The notes under the pieces are model-generated. The model was not told the origin of the DNA. It ran no database searches and saw nothing but the letters and a program-made list of their open reading frames with translations. Made by a program: the position numbers and the translations under genes. A DNA stretch of 64,000 nucleotides from Archangium violaceum (GTDB lineage Bacteria > Myxococcota > Myxococcia > Myxococcales > Myxococcaceae): the NCBI RefSeq assembly GCF_016887565.1, contig NZ_CP069396.1:13126001-13190000 (forward strand), given 5' to 3'. Positions 25,738 through 34,149 of the stretch are shown here, piece after piece; within the stretch, counting starts at the first letter, position 1, and the number at the start of each line of letters is the position of its first letter.

Positions 25738-25860
25738 GCGGAGCGGTGCCTCCTCGGGTTGTCCAGAGGCAATCCGCTTAGCACGTGCCTTGTTCCCGGC
25801 GCAGGGGGAATGTCCCCGGGAATCGTGTTCTGGGCCCCGCCCGCGCTCGGCGGCCCCTCG

Positions 25861-26778
25861 CTACGGGGGAGACTGGCAGTGCGCCGAGCTGAACCGGCAG
25901 AGGCCGTTGTAACACATCTTACAGTCACCGCAGCTACGGCCGCACGCGCCACAGTTGTAGGGATCGTTCATCGTATCCGTGCACATCCCATCGCAGCTGC
26001 TCGTGGTGGACGTGGGGAGCTGGCAGGTGCCGTTGACGCACGTCTGGCAGCTCCCGCAGGAGTTGCCGCAGGCACCGCAGTTGGCCGGATCGCTCAGCGT
26101 ATCCGTGCACGTCCCATTGCAGCTGCTCGTGGTGGGCGTGGGGAGCTGGCAGGTGCCGTTGACGCACGTCTGGCAGCTCCCGCAGGAGTTGCCGCAGGCA
26201 CCGCAGTTGGCCGGATCGCTCTGCAGGTTGACACAGGTTCCGCCGCAGCTCGTGGTGCCCACCGTGCACACGGGACACCTCTCGTCGAAGAAGCTACGGG
26301 AGTAGTCCGCGGTCCCGCCGCTCGAGTTGCAGCCCGTGCTGGGGCTTCCGTAGTAGGTCATCCGGGCGGAGATTCGGACCGAGTGATTGCCGCCGGAGTA
26401 GTCGCGGCAGCCGCTGTAGTTCAGGGTCTTCGTGAAGGTCCCCCGGCCGTACTCGCCACTGGTTCTCGCGCCACCCGTGAGCTGGTCGGGGCCGGCGACC
26501 CATTGATCGTCGAGGTAGTAGGTCAGTCGTACACCGTCCATGGGTTCGGGGACCGACCAGGTGCCTTGAATCTGCAAGACGCCGTTGGAGGCCGTCGTCG
26601 TGTACGAGAGGGAGGGCCACTGGGGCATGCATTGCGTCTCGGCCTGGGGCACGGAGCGGAAGGTTCCCTCGCCGCTTTCCTCATCCGGGATCGTGGTGCC
26701 ACACGCCCCGAGCACCAGCGCCGATGCGAAGGCCACGGCGGTTGCTCGCCAGCACACGAGAAGGTTCTTCCTGTCCAT
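25861..26778 (-). CDS. Lipoprotein with three 42-residue Cys-rich repeats
   Basis: 305 aa. Lipoprotein signal with lipobox 'LVLGAC' (Cys26). Residues about 50-165 form a beta-rich domain with 'LSYTTTASNGVLQIQGTWSV' and 'LTYYLDDQWVAGPDQLTGGA'. The last 125 residues are three tandem 42-residue units, each with SCxGxC, DPxNCGACG, CGxCxxC and NGxC cysteines ('SDPANCGACGNSCGSCQTC'). Surface display and disulfide-stabilised repeats suggest an adhesin-like or matrix protein. The upstream neighbour on the same strand is the chitosanase gene, 193 bp away. Function not established. Confidence 0.75.
   Translation of the reverse strand: MDRKNLLVCWRATAVAFASALVLGACGTTIPDEESGEGTFRSVPQAETQCMPQWPSLSYTTTASNGVLQIQGTWSVPEPMDGVRLTYYLDDQWVAGPDQLTGGARTSGEYGRGTFTKTLNYSGCRDYSGGNHSVRISARMTYYGSPSTGCNSSGGTADYSRSFFDERCPVCTVGTTSCGGTCVNLQSDPANCGACGNSCGSCQTCVNGTCQLPTPTTSSCNGTCTDTLSDPANCGACGNSCGSCQTCVNGTCQLPTSTTSSCDGMCTDTMNDPYNCGACGRSCGDCKMCYNGLCRFSSAHCQSPP
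25972..26223. repeat. Tandem 126-bp direct repeat within Cys-rich lipoprotein gene
   Basis: Two units with 126-bp period (25972-26097 and 26098-26223) are nearly identical at DNA level, for example CGTATCCGTGCAC and GTGGGGAGCTGGCAGGTGCC recur. The near-identity means a recent duplication or ongoing homogenisation, whereas the third protein unit is diverged. Confidence 0.85.
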
Positions 26779-26971
26779 AGCGGTTCATCTTTCCTGGAGA
26801 TGGGTTCGCCCATGCCGCGTCCTGGGACGGGCATCGGCTTGGTCGCTGGACTGGAATTTCGTGGGAACTTTTCTTCGCGGCCTGGCGAAGTCGCTGGAAT
26901 TCCTCGGCTTTTCTCCGCCCACGACCCACCCGGATGGGAAGTTCACCCGGGTGGGAGTCGGAGGAGCCGGC

Positions 26972-28348
26972 TCAGTTACACGCGTAGAGGTACGAGCTCG
27001 GGGTGCTCCAGGTGCCGTCGGGGTTGATGGTCCGCACGGTGTACCCGCTGCTCGGGTAGGTGGTGCCCCAGCAGTCGCGGGCGCGGACGTCGTTGCTGAC
27101 GGCGGAGGTGAAGTTCCAGTTCCCCCGGCGGCGCTGCTTCTCGTAGGCGGCCACGCGGTCCACGGCCTCACGCCACGTCGAGTCGTTGTAGAGCACGTCG
27201 CGGCGCTTCTCGAGGAACTTCTGCAGGAAGGCGCTCTCGGTGATGCCGTTGTAGCCAATCGCCGGGGCGACCTGGTTGGGATTGCCCAGGGCGTTGTTGG
27301 CCGCGGTGATGAACTGCTTCAGGGTGCCGTGGTTGATATAGGCATCGTAGAAGGCGGCCTTGGACAGCGCCGAGGTGAGGCCCCACTTCTTCGCCTCGTT
27401 CAGCGCGGGCGTGAGGTACAGCCGCTCGCTCACCTGGTCCTGGCAGCTCTTGAAGTCCGCCCGGGTGGTGGTGTTGTTGTAGCTCGTGCCCCAGTCGCTG
27501 ACCCAGTTGCCGACGGAGTCGAGCTCGGCCGTGGACGCCTGGTTCTGGCCCGTCGAGAGGAAGCGGTTGTTGATGGTGGTGAGCCCCGGCATGTACTTGG
27601 CCATCAGGTTGCCGTTGGAGGCGCTGCGGAGATTCACGTAGCACTGGATGACCTGGATGGCGTCGCCCGTGCCGGTGCAGAAGCCCGCGCGCCCGTTCGT
27701 ATACCCGCGGCCATCGCCGATGTTCTCCGCGTACGCGTACGCGAGTACCGGCGTGTCGTTCTCCCAGATGCTGGTCAGCGCTTCCGCCACCTTCTTCTGG
27801 TTGTCCGTGAGCCCACCGTCGGTGCCGCCCGTGCCGCCGTCACTGCCCGTGCCGCCGTCGCCGCCCGTGCCACCGTCACTGCCCGAGCCCGCGTCGCTGC
27901 CACCGCCGCCGCAGCTGGGGTCGCTGATCTGCACGTTGGTGGCGGTGAACGAGACGTTCGAGTTCGTGGAGTAATAGAACGTGTACGAGGCGTTCACCCC
28001 CACCGTCAGGCTCGAGGTCCTCGAGTACGTGCAGGTCGTGCCGCTCTGGGTGTGCGACCAGCCCGGCTCGTCGTGATCGCACGTCACGCCGCTCGGGACG
28101 TTGAAGGCGATGCGCGGGCTCGTCATGGCGCTCGTGCCGGTGTTCTTGAAGATGATCGTGCCCCAGTAGTCCGGGCCGTCGTAGGTGTTCGTGGTGAGGG
28201 TGTACGAACAGGCCGCGAGCTCCTGCCAGGCCTCGCCCGAGAGCGTCTCCGCTCCTCCCACGTCCCCTCCTCCACATGCGGCGAGCGCGGTGGCCATCCC
28301 CGCGAGCGCCAGCTTCAAACCCCCGATCACAGCATGATGTCTGTTCAT
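26972..28348 (-). CDS. Secreted GH46 chitosanase with N-terminal carbohydrate-binding-like domain
   Basis: 458 aa. Lipoprotein-type signal (MNRHHAVIGGLKLALAGM..., 'ALAAC', Cys25). Residues about 45-142 form a beta-sandwich resembling a CBM2-like module ('YWGTIIFKNTGTSAMTSPRI', 'VNASYTFYYSTNS'). A Gly/Ser/Asp linker follows (147-178). Residues 180-458 are a GH46 chitosanase: 'TDNQKKVAEALTSIWENDTP' with probable acid E196, and 'AENIGDGRGYTNGRAGFCTG' with probable base D212, then 'GDAIQVIQCY'. It should endo-hydrolyse chitosan of fungal walls outside the cell. It lies next to a GH18 chitinase on the same strand, suggesting joint attack on chitin/chitosan. Confidence 0.9.
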   Translation of the reverse strand: MNRHHAVIGGLKLALAGMATALAACGGGDVGGAETLSGEAWQELAACSYTLTTNTYDGPDYWGTIIFKNTGTSAMTSPRIAFNVPSGVTCDHDEPGWSHTQSGTTCTYSRTSSLTVGVNASYTFYYSTNSNVSFTATNVQISDPSCGGGGSDAGSGSDGGTGGDGGTGSDGGTGGTDGGLTDNQKKVAEALTSIWENDTPVLAYAYAENIGDGRGYTNGRAGFCTGTGDAIQVIQCYVNLRSASNGNLMAKYMPGLTTINNRFLSTGQNQASTAELDSVGNWVSDWGTSYNNTTTRADFKSCQDQVSERLYLTPALNEAKKWGLTSALSKAAFYDAYINHGTLKQFITAANNALGNPNQVAPAIGYNGITESAFLQKFLEKRRDVLYNDSTWREAVDRVAAYEKQRRRGNWNFTSAVSNDVRARDCWGTTYPSSGYTVRTINPDGTWSTPSSYLYACN

Positions 28349-28428
28349 GAAGGTATGTCCTTTCAGAGAATGCGGCGGCCGCCTCGCGACAGCCGCCTCG
28401 GTTGATGGAGCGTTTCAGTCCTGAAGCC

Positions 28429-29844
28429 TTACAGCTGCTCGAGCCGGAACTGCTGGCAGTCGTTGTTGGACCAGGTCCACTGCTGGATGTTGGTCCCGTC
28501 GCCGCTCGTCGTGCAGCTGGTGACGTCGATCACCTTGCCACTGTGACGCGCCTCGAGCCGGTAGTAGCCATTGCCGAGCGACACGGGCTTGAACTGCTGG
28601 TTGGTGGCGTTGAATGAGGTCCACTGATGGATGTTGGCGCCATCCGCGGTGCTCGGACCGGAGACGTCGATCACCTTGCCGCTGTAGCGCGAGACGAACC
28701 GGTAGTAGCCGCTGTCGGTGGGCTCCATCGTCCACTGCTGGCTGGCGCCGGTGTGGCAGGTCCACTGGTGGATGTTGGCGCCATCCGCGGTGCTCGGGCC
28801 GGCGATGTCCACGCACTTGCCCGAGGCCTTGTTGACGATGCGGTACGTGTTGCTTCCGGTGCCGCCGCTGGCCACCTGCGCGATGGCGTTGAGCAGCGAG
28901 GTGGAGCCCGAGGTGTCCTGGGACAGCTCCCAGATCATCACGCCGCCGCCCTGCTGCATGGCGAGCCGGGTCTTCGACTGGATGGTGGCGATGCCGTTGT
29001 AATAGACGTCGCCGACGTTGTCCTTGTAGGGGGCCTGCGGGTCGCGCGCGACGAGCTCGTTGTAGCCGACGTAGGACGACGGCGAGCGGCCGTAGAAGGG
29101 CACGCCGAGCACCGTCTTGTCCTTGGGCAGACCGCGACCGAGCCAGTAGTTCATCGACTGGACGGCGTAGTCATACGTCGAGTGGGGCTGGCCCCCGTCG
29201 TAGGCCATGAGGTTGAGGAAGTCGACGTCGGCGAAGGTCGCGGTGGGGACGCCGCCGCCCGTGTAGCCGTTGGCCACGACGGCCGCGGTGAGCAGCTTGC
29301 CGCGGCTGTGGAGCGCGGTGGACAGCTCGCGCATCAGCAGGCCGTAGTTGGTGGCCGAGGTCCCCGGATCCGGGTACTCCCAGTCGATGTCGGCGCCGTC
29401 CAGCCCCGCCGCCGTCACGAAGTTCACCACGTTGTTGACGAAGGTCGTCCGCGTGCCCGCGTTGGCCGCCAGCTTCTCGAAGCCCGAGTCATCTCCATTG
29501 TTCCAACCGCCAATCGAGATGAGCACCTTCACGCCGCGCGAGTGCGCCGTCTGGACCAGCGACTTCAGCCGGGCGTCCCCGCTGCTCGGCCCCGTGAGGC
29601 CGCCCTGCGCCGTGGGCAGGACGAAGGCGTAGTTGATGTGCGTGAGCTTGTCGTACGGGAGGGTGTTGATGTCGCCCGCCCACGTGGGGACGTAGCCGAT
29701 CACCTTCGTCGCGAGCGCTCGCTCCTCGACCTTCGCCGTGGGCTCCTCGGAGGCAACGTCGGGCTCTCCGGAGCAGCCCGCCAGGGTGGAGAGAAACGCG
29801 GCTCCAAACGCCAGGGTCCTGAACTGGAATGCGTTACGCGGCAC
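28429..29844 (-). CDS. Secreted GH18 chitinase with C-terminal ricin-type lectin domain
   Basis: 471 aa. Lipoprotein signal (MPRNAFQFRTLAFGAAFLST, 'LAGC', Cys24). GH18 TIM barrel over about 45-325: 'VIGYVPTWAGDINTLPYDKL', 'KVLISIGGWN' and the catalytic DGADIDWEYP (DxxDxDxE, acid E156), 'LNLMAYDGG' and 'GVMIWELSQD'. Residues about 333-471 hold three ricin B-type repeats with QxW signatures ('GKCVDIAGPSTADGANIHQW', 'SGKVIDVSGPSTADGANIHQ'), giving carbohydrate binding. Chitin-degrading exoenzyme, probably surface-anchored. The gap to the chitosanase gene is only 80 bp, so co-transcription is plausible. Confidence 0.92.
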   Translation of the reverse strand: MPRNAFQFRTLAFGAAFLSTLAGCSGEPDVASEEPTAKVEERALATKVIGYVPTWAGDINTLPYDKLTHINYAFVLPTAQGGLTGPSSGDARLKSLVQTAHSRGVKVLISIGGWNNGDDSGFEKLAANAGTRTTFVNNVVNFVTAAGLDGADIDWEYPDPGTSATNYGLLMRELSTALHSRGKLLTAAVVANGYTGGGVPTATFADVDFLNLMAYDGGQPHSTYDYAVQSMNYWLGRGLPKDKTVLGVPFYGRSPSSYVGYNELVARDPQAPYKDNVGDVYYNGIATIQSKTRLAMQQGGGVMIWELSQDTSGSTSLLNAIAQVASGGTGSNTYRIVNKASGKCVDIAGPSTADGANIHQWTCHTGASQQWTMEPTDSGYYRFVSRYSGKVIDVSGPSTADGANIHQWTSFNATNQQFKPVSLGNGYYRLEARHSGKVIDVTSCTTSGDGTNIQQWTWSNNDCQQFRLEQL

Positions 29845-30016
29845 GGGTGACTCCTCTGGGGTTCTCCCCGGAGGGCGGCCACTGTGGGCGACCGCTCCCG
29901 GGATTGGACCTCATGAGGCTTCACCTGCTCGGATCGGGTCAAGGAATTGCTGGATTCCTGGATAAATATGGGGAACGTACTATTCCCGAGTCATGAGAAT
30001 CGTGAGCCGCCTGGGC

Positions 30017-31858
30017 CTATTCCGGGAAGTGCACCACGCGGCCGTCGTCGCCCACGGCCCAGATGTCGCCCGGCGAGCTGAGCGCGATGTCTCGGAGGGG
30101 CCTGTTCACGGTGGTTGCGGTGAACCACGTGCCCGCCGCGTTCAACCGGCGGATGGAGCCGTTGGTACTCGCATCGGTGACGTAGATGGAGGAGGGGTCC
30201 AGCACCACGACGCTGGAGAAGGGGGCGGTGGTGTTATCCGGTGGCGGGCTCACTCGGGTCCAATTCGTGGCTCCGTCCCACTTCATCACCAGACCATTGT
30301 CTCCCACGGAGTAGGCGAGTCTGGAATCGCCCATCCACACGGCGCGCAGGACTCCGGTGAAACCGGAGGCTCCATTCAGGGTATGACGTACCACCGAGCC
30401 CTGGTTGCCACTGCCGGGATAGCTGGCGATGTAGGGCGCCGAATTGGCTTCACTCTGGCCTCCGACGGCGAGCAACTGCGTAGGGGCCAATCCGTGGATG
30501 CCAAAGTAGGTTGAAGTCTCGTTGTAACGCTCTTCCGGTTGGTAGCCAGGCGTCCACGCGTACATCCGTCCCAGGCTGCCCACGATGTAGACCTGGGAAT
30601 TGGGTGAGTTGAACTCGACCATGCCAGTGAGGCTGTCGCCTGATGTCGTGGTTGTTTGATTGGAGCAGGCGTTGATGCCGTCATACTCGGCCAGACGCCC
30701 GCCCTCACCGGCCAGCAACACATGGCCGTTGGGGCGTACCCAGGCGGCGCGCCAGTCGTAGTTACCGCAAGCTCCATCGAGACTCTTGAAAGGTTGGCCT
30801 GCCGCGGTGCGGACCGCGAGTGCACCATTGTCTCCCGCGACCCACACTGGCAACCCGCCCGAGCCGATCGCCACCGTCTTCCACTGATGGGAAGTGCCGA
30901 TGAGGGCGCCGTCCGCGACCACATTCCATCCCTTGCCCCCGCAGACGTTGCCCTCGTCCCGCTGCGTGTCGCAGTTGTTGTCCCGATCGTCACAGCTCTC
31001 GGCGATGCCACGCCGGTTGTACTTGTCCTGATCGGCGCAGTCGTCCGTGTTGGCGATGGCTCCCGTGGGCGGTGTCGCGCCAGGGCACACCTGGACCGGG
31101 GTGGATTTGTCGTCGCCCGCGCCATCCCCGTCCACATCTGGGTAATAGAGCATCGGGGCCGGAGCGTTGTTGCAACTCAGCCCGGTGTGACTGGCATTGC
31201 AGGCGTACTGTCCGCCGGGACAGGGGTCGCTGCATGCGGCGCCCTTGGCCTCGAAGCCTTCGTCCACCTTGCCATCGCAGTCATCGTCCACCTCGTCGCA
31301 CCGCGCCTCGGAGACATCGTTGCGCGGGTAGACCGCGGGGTTCGAGTCATTGCAGTCCGTGGCGGTCTCTACGTAGCGGGTGGTGCTCGTGTCCGCGGGC
31401 CTGGTGCAACTCAGCAGCGGCGCGGTATCCGGGTCGCCGAAGCCGTCGCGATCCCGGTCGTAGTACCAAGGGCTGCCCACTCCCTGGTCGCTGGTGCCGT
31501 CGCAATCGTTGTCTCGTCCGTCGCACAGCTCGCTGGCGCCGGGTTTGATGCTCGTGTCACTGTCGTTGCAGTCTCCACTCTGGGAGGCATAACCGTCCGG
31601 CATGCTGCCGCAGAAGATGACGTAGGCCGCGTTCAGTCCGGCGTATCCATCACTGTCCTCATCCCGGTACCCCACGGTGGTCACGGAGTCACCGCAGGGG
31701 CTCGTGACGCAGGCCTGCTGGATGCACAGATACCCTTTGTCGCAGGGGTGCTCCGTGTTGCACTCGCGAGCCTTGTCCTTCAGCAAGTCCTCCAGGCTCG
31801 GCACCGTGCAACCCGCGAGGAGCCACAGCACTCCCATGCATCCCATCAGGCGGCTCAT
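30017..31858 (-). CDS. MopE-like metal-binding-motif lipoprotein with C-terminal propeller-like region
   Basis: 613 aa from the ATG at 31858 (a GTG one codon earlier is possible). Lipobox 'LLAGC'. The N-terminal 300 residues carry repeated Asp/Cys-rich MopE-type motifs ('DCNDSDTSIKPGASELCDGR' then DNDCDG, 'DCNDSNPAVYP...CDEVDDDCDG', 'DCADQDKYNRRG...DDRDNNC'), probable calcium/metal sites. Residues about 310-613 contain WD/Kelch-like repeats ('WKTVAIGSGGLPVWVAGDNG', 'VHFPE' end) consistent with a beta-propeller. Such proteins are very abundant on myxobacterial surfaces. It overlaps the TPR gene stop by 1 nt (TGATG), so both are translated from one mRNA. Confidence 0.82.
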   Translation of the reverse strand: MSRLMGCMGVLWLLAGCTVPSLEDLLKDKARECNTEHPCDKGYLCIQQACVTSPCGDSVTTVGYRDEDSDGYAGLNAAYVIFCGSMPDGYASQSGDCNDSDTSIKPGASELCDGRDNDCDGTSDQGVGSPWYYDRDRDGFGDPDTAPLLSCTRPADTSTTRYVETATDCNDSNPAVYPRNDVSEARCDEVDDDCDGKVDEGFEAKGAACSDPCPGGQYACNASHTGLSCNNAPAPMLYYPDVDGDGAGDDKSTPVQVCPGATPPTGAIANTDDCADQDKYNRRGIAESCDDRDNNCDTQRDEGNVCGGKGWNVVADGALIGTSHQWKTVAIGSGGLPVWVAGDNGALAVRTAAGQPFKSLDGACGNYDWRAAWVRPNGHVLLAGEGGRLAEYDGINACSNQTTTTSGDSLTGMVEFNSPNSQVYIVGSLGRMYAWTPGYQPEERYNETSTYFGIHGLAPTQLLAVGGQSEANSAPYIASYPGSGNQGSVVRHTLNGASGFTGVLRAVWMGDSRLAYSVGDNGLVMKWDGATNWTRVSPPPDNTTAPFSSVVVLDPSSIYVTDASTNGSIRRLNAAGTWFTATTVNRPLRDIALSSPGDIWAVGDDGRVVHFPE

Positions 31859-32670
31859 CACTGAGTCTCCTTCGCGGTCGAGGGCGCGCTGTCCTTCGGT
31901 GACAGCACCCAGGTGACGACTGCTCCCACGGCGGCCAGCCCCGCCGTGCCGAACAGCACGTTGGCCACGTTCGCGCTGCTCCGGGCATCCTCCCAGTGCG
32001 AGCGTGTCACATCCTGGAAGGGGGTGTTCTGCGCCTCGTTCACGCTGGAGCGCGACTGGAGACCGAACACCGTCCCCACCCCGAGCGCCGCTACCCCCAC
32101 TCCCGCCAGCACCATGGATGTCGCGGGCATCCGCATGCGCGAAGGTTCCGCCACGCCGGCTACATACGGAGGGGGAGTCGCGGGGGCGGGTGCATTCAGG
32201 TCGGGCGTCGTGGCCTGCTGCTCGGGCCGGTCCTTGTTGGCGATGACTGGTGGTTTCGGCTCCTTGGGGGAGGGGGGCGGAGCGCGGCCCAGCTCCTTGT
32301 TCACGCGGGCCCTCATCTCCTCGAAGTCACGCTCGACCTTGGGCGAGACCGCGAGCGGCAGCTTCGCCTCCGGATCGAGCAGCAGCCCTGTCTTGAAGGC
32401 CGTCTGGGATTGCTCCCTCTTTCCCATGTCCGCGAGGATGATTCCCTCGTGCAACGCGATGGCCACGTCCTGCTTCATGTCTCGGGCCAATCCCTTGGCT
32501 CGCTGGAGCTGCTCCATCGCCCGCTCGTACTCCAGGCTCTCGTAGAGCCTCACCGCGGCAGTGAGATAGCGGTTGAAGGCATCCTGCGCGTGCGCGGCCC
32601 TCGGGGCGGCTGTCACGGCCAGGATGCACAGAGCGAGCACCAGTCGCACATGAAGCGGGGATCGCGGCAT
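31858..32670 (-). CDS. TPR-like exported protein with C-terminal membrane helices
   Basis: 270 aa. Signal peptide MPRSPLHVRLVLALCILAV...AHA. Residues about 30-125 are helical repeats of TPR type ('AAVRLYESLEYERAMEQLQR', 'GIILADMGKREQSQTAFKTG'). A Pro-rich linker follows (130-180), then two hydrophobic segments at about 183-203 ('TSMVLAGVGVAALGVGTVFG') and 237-256 ('VLFGTAGLAAVGAVVTWVLS'). This organisation recurs in myxobacterial operons upstream of MopE-like lipoproteins. Role unknown; envelope scaffold is a reasonable guess. Confidence 0.75.
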   Translation of the reverse strand: MPRSPLHVRLVLALCILAVTAAPRAAHAQDAFNRYLTAAVRLYESLEYERAMEQLQRAKGLARDMKQDVAIALHEGIILADMGKREQSQTAFKTGLLLDPEAKLPLAVSPKVERDFEEMRARVNKELGRAPPPSPKEPKPPVIANKDRPEQQATTPDLNAPAPATPPPYVAGVAEPSRMRMPATSMVLAGVGVAALGVGTVFGLQSRSSVNEAQNTPFQDVTRSHWEDARSSANVANVLFGTAGLAAVGAVVTWVLSPKDSAPSTAKETQ

Positions 32671-32752
32671 GGCGCGCGATGGTAGGTGCGGGATGTAGGT
32701 CTGTCCACACGGACCTGGATTGACTCAGTTGTCGTGAAGACAACCCCAGGGG

Positions 32753-34138
32753 TCAGATACCCTCACCCCGTCCCTCTCCCAGAGGGAGAGGGGTGGTGGT
32801 TGTCGTGGGCGCATGCACCGGCAATTCCAGACACAGCCGTGCGCCTCCCTCGGGGCGGTTCTCCGCTCTCAGTGTTCCCCCGAAGCGCTCCACCAGCTCT
32901 CGTGAGATCGACAGGCCCAGTCCTGTTCCCTTCTCCGGGCCCTTCGTCGTGAAGAAGGTGTCGAACACCCTCGGCAAGACCTCGGGTGGAATCCCTGGCC
33001 CATTGTCCTCCACCATCAGCGTCACCCTCCCCCCCTCCGCCACTCCCCTCACCGTCACCTCTCCCCCCTGCACCTTCGCCTCCTCCAGCGCGTCCCCCGC
33101 GTTCACCAGCAGGTTCAACAGCACCTGCGCCAGTCTCCTCCTCGTGGCGAACACCTCCGGCAGCTCCGCCGGTACCTCTACCTTCAGCTTCGCCACGTGC
33201 TTGAGCCTCACCCCCGCCAGCCTCGCCGCGTCCGTCACTACGTCCGCCAGCGCGCACTCGCTCGGCTCCTCCTGATCCATCCTCGAGAAGCCCTTCAGGT
33301 CCGACACAATCTGACGGATTCGCTCCACCCCCGTGCGCGTCTCGTCCATCACTTCCTGCAACTCCTGCCGCGTCTCGTCCGGCAACTGCTGCGCCAGCAC
33401 CTCCGTGCGCAGGAAGTCCAGGTTGGAGCGCACGAAAGCCAGCGGGTTGTTGATTTCGTGCATCACGCTCGCCGCCAGCCGCCCCACCGTCGCCAGCTTC
33501 TCCGTCTGTGCCCGGTGGCGATCGGCCACCGCCAGCTTCTCCAGTGACTCGCGCCGCGCTCGCTCCAGCCGGGCCTCGCTCTCGGCCGCCTGCGCCTTGC
33601 GCAACTGCCCCGAGGCGTACGTCGCGAAGAACGTGGACGAGCCCACCATGCACGCCCACCCCAGCGCGTGCGGCACGCTGTCGCGCGTCGCCAGCATCAG
33701 GCCCAGCACCCCCAGCGTGCTGGTGATTCCACCGCCAATGGCCGGCCCCGCATGCCGTGGATGCACGAGCGCCATCATCAGCGGCACCGTCGGCACCAGG
33801 TTGATGTACGGGCTCCGCGCCTGCCCCGTGAAGTAGACGAGGCTCAGGAAGAACCCGCTCGTCAGCACGCTGTTGAGCGTGGCCACCGCCGGATACCAGC
33901 GCTCGTCCAGCTTCCGCACCGCCCAGCCGTAGGCCAACAACTCCGCGCACCAGGCCACCCGCGTCAGCAGCGTCTCGAGGCTCGGCTGCCCCAGGATGAG
34001 CACGTCCATGCCGTACAGCAGCAGCGTGCCCGCCGCGAACACCAGGCTCTTTCTCAGCCGTTGTGCCTTCTCCGTGCTCGCGGCTTGCTCGGGGGTCGGG
34101 GTCTCGATGGGGCGAACAGAGGGCAGAGGCAGCTGCAC
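32753..34138 (-). CDS. Sensor histidine kinase whose C-terminus is encoded by a palindromic repeat
   Basis: 461 aa. Five or six hydrophobic segments lie in residues about 31-175, followed by a coiled linker, the DHp domain with His227 in 'ASVMHEINNPLAFVRSN', and the HATPase domain with N box 'LLNLLVNAGDALEEA', 'VEDNGPGIPP' (G1), 'FTTKGPEKGTGLGLSISREL' (F/G2). All catalytic motifs are intact. The kinase fold should end near 'ARLCLELPVHAP'; the remaining residues 'TTTTPLPLGEGRGEGI' are the translation of the repeat at 32757-32793, which also supplies the stop. It lies 11 nt downstream of the methyltransferase gene. No adjacent response regulator. Confidence 0.88.
   Translation of the reverse strand: MQLPLPSVRPIETPTPEQAASTEKAQRLRKSLVFAAGTLLLYGMDVLILGQPSLETLLTRVAWCAELLAYGWAVRKLDERWYPAVATLNSVLTSGFFLSLVYFTGQARSPYINLVPTVPLMMALVHPRHAGPAIGGGITSTLGVLGLMLATRDSVPHALGWACMVGSSTFFATYASGQLRKAQAAESEARLERARRESLEKLAVADRHRAQTEKLATVGRLAASVMHEINNPLAFVRSNLDFLRTEVLAQQLPDETRQELQEVMDETRTGVERIRQIVSDLKGFSRMDQEEPSECALADVVTDAARLAGVRLKHVAKLKVEVPAELPEVFATRRRLAQVLLNLLVNAGDALEEAKVQGGEVTVRGVAEGGRVTLMVEDNGPGIPPEVLPRVFDTFFTTKGPEKGTGLGLSISRELVERFGGTLRAENRPEGGARLCLELPVHAPTTTTTPLPLGEGRGEGI
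32757..32793 (-). repeat. Dispersed palindromic repeat, copy 4 (inside CDS 3' end)
   Basis: TACCCTCACCCCGTCC then core CTCTCCCAGAGGGAGAGG on the plus strand. On the minus strand it encodes PLPLGEGRGEGI at the C-terminus of the histidine kinase. Confidence 0.88.
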
Positions 34139-34149
34139 GGGGTATTTCC

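Noticed and set aside
24388-27027. 879-aa plus-strand open frame over the M16 genes
   Set aside because: His/Val/Arg-rich composition with no domain; antisense shadow of GC-rich minus-strand genes with clear M16 and lipoprotein features.
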